Shown: positions 63,210-64,000 of the stretch, in pieces | Layout: the number at the start of each line of letters is the position of its first letter | Numbering within the stretch: position 1 is the first letter of the stretch | From: Gluconobacter vitians | GTDB taxonomy: Bacteria; Pseudomonadota; Alphaproteobacteria; Acetobacterales; Acetobacteraceae | DNA length: 64,000 bases | Direction: 5' to 3' | Assembly (NCBI RefSeq): GCF_015244565.1 | Contig: NZ_JABCQG010000004.1 | Span: 62,001-126,000, forward strand | Program-made: the position numbers and the translations under genes | The notes under the pieces: model-generated | The model's input: only the letters and a program-made list of their open reading frames with translations | Database searches by the model: none | Told to the model about the DNA's origin: nothing

Positions 63210-64000
63210 ATGGATGTCATGTGTTTTCGCGCATCGCATCGCCACGAATACATGGACGAGGTCATGTCAGAACAGAAATCCGTTCCGGAAGAGGAAGAAA
63301 GCACTCGGGAGACACATCACCCCCATCTGCACCTTCCCCACTTCCATCTTCCACACATCAAGATCCCGCAGATCCACTGGCCGCATTTCCATATTCATTT
63401 CCACGACCGTCCCCTTGCCGGTGATCCCCATCCCGAACGCCCGTTCCACTGGAATCTTTACGGATGCGAGGCGCTCGCCACGGCCATCCTGATGATTGCG
63501 GGCCTGACCTGCGTGATCTTCCTGTCTGCACCGGGCACATTCTTCAGCACCCTTCTCGCGCCCTATCCCACCTTGCAGACCGCCCTGTGCGGTCTCTGCT
63601 TTGGTTTGGCGGGCACGGTCGCCGCCATGACGCCCTTCGGAAAAGTCAGCGGGGCCCATCTCAACCCCTCCGTCACCCTTGCCTTCATGCTATCGAAGAA
63701 AATCGTCTGGATCGACGCGCTGGGCTACATTATCGCACAGATCCTGGGTGCCGCACTCGGAACCGGCGCCGTCTATGCTTTCGGCATCATCTTCAAGCCC
63801 TGGCACCTGTTCTCGACAGAAGTGCATTACGGAGCGACCGTTCCCTATACCGATATCTCGATCTGGTATGCGCTCGGCTCCGAAATCCTCGTGACCGGCC
63901 TGCTCATCATGATGCTGTACTGGCTGGCGGCCCATCCCCGCTACAAATGGATCACGCCCTGGATCGGCGGCCTGTTCTTCTTCGTCATGAACCCGATCAC
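63210..64000 (+). CDS. MIP-family aquaporin/glyceroporin with His-rich N-terminus (cut by window end)
   Basis: About 263 codons are visible. A His-rich cytosolic head of about 60 residues (for example HHPHLHLPHFHLPHIKIP and HWPHFHIHFHDRP) precedes membrane helices. The first pore motif GAHLNPSVTLAF is an NPS variant of NPA. The second pore motif would lie beyond the window. Start choice is uncertain: in-frame ATGs lie at 63210, 63219, 63252 and 63264; AAGAG 8 nt before 63210 is the best site. Water or a small polyol such as glycerol is a plausible solute for an acetic acid bacterium, but this is inference. Confidence 0.85.
   Translation, partial: MDVMCFRASHRHEYMDEVMSEQKSVPEEEESTRETHHPHLHLPHFHLPHIKIPQIHWPHFHIHFHDRPLAGDPHPERPFHWNLYGCEALATAILMIAGLTCVIFLSAPGTFFSTLLAPYPTLQTALCGLCFGLAGTVAAMTPFGKVSGAHLNPSVTLAFMLSKKIVWIDALGYIIAQILGAALGTGAVYAFGIIFKPWHLFSTEVHYGATVPYTDISIWYALGSEILVTGLLIMMLYWLAAHPRYKWITPWIGGLFFFVMNPI

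Noticed and set aside
1-64000. CRISPR arrays, insertion sequences, prophage genes, integron or plasmid origins
   Set aside because: No regularly spaced repeats, transposase or integrase signatures, phage structural genes or iteron-like repeats were seen.

Overview
The window looks like a chromosomal segment of an acetic acid bacterium, most likely Gluconobacter or a close relative in the Acetobacteraceae. This is inferred from gene content, not from a database match. The support is a high-GC sequence, an alphaproteobacterial gene set (fused ispDF, C4-type 5-aminolevulinate synthase, ATP12 chaperone, a SAM-II-type riboswitch before metZ), a type II NADH dehydrogenase, a cytochrome c maturation operon and a Hint-domain surface-type protein. 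I see no rRNA, CRISPR array, transposase, integrase or phage module. Most of the window is ordinary, tightly packed housekeeping DNA with many 4-nt stop/start overlaps.

Layout. 1-4043 (-): yebC-ruvC (ruvC cut by the window edge) and secA. 4358-9286 (+): a parvulin-type isomerase, argJ, an NDH-2-like flavoprotein, a 2-oxoglutarate/Fe(II) dioxygenase and a small secreted protein. A tRNA-Gly(CCC) lies at 9309-9382 (-). 9438-13073 (+): promoter, SAM-II-like aptamer and terminator-like hairpin before metZ, then apaG, ispDF and an LprI-like protein. 13154-25848 (-): a 43-residue membrane peptide, the overlapping chain rarA-rluC-asmA-atp12, a second AsmA-like giant protein, bcp, a glycine-zipper protein, and aat followed by two overlapping secreted paralogues. 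25954-28477: small membrane proteins, MAPEG, EcsC and EVE proteins.

28640-34110 (+): ccmCDEFGHI plus a small zinc-ribbon membrane protein. ccmA and ccmB are not at the head of this operon. 34241-41755 (+): an outer-membrane-type barrel, an EamA transporter, fumC, a secreted S10 peptidase, and a complete bacteriophytochrome kinase preceded by a 55-codon ORF that overlaps its start. 41838-44171 (-): purF, cvpA and an unknown ORF. 44498-46354 (+): the Hint-domain protein. 46465-48638 (-): hemA overlapping a LysR regulator, divergent from a pirin gene, with a perfect inverted repeat between them. 49606-54818: a YidB-like protein, a degenerate EAL protein, an MFS transporter, an FAD oxidoreductase and a UPF0114 protein.

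54884-64000: a DJ-1/PfpI protein, two tandem cation-diffusion facilitators (the first with a His-rich tail), a ClC-type transporter, a class A acid phosphatase lipoprotein, a SelW/Rdx-like protein, and an HWE-family sensor kinase with a stand-alone receiver. Divergent from the kinase is an aquaporin with a His-rich N-terminus, cut by the window end.

Themes: heme supply and use (hemA, ccm, a bilin-type photoreceptor), envelope biogenesis (two AsmA-like proteins, SecA, a parvulin, a barrel protein) and two sensory kinases. I did not find a defence island or an obviously new multi-gene system. The points most worth checking are the phytochrome with its coupled leader ORF, the hemA-lysR-pirin locus, the Hint protein, the degenerate EAL protein and the His-rich aquaporin beside the HWE kinase.
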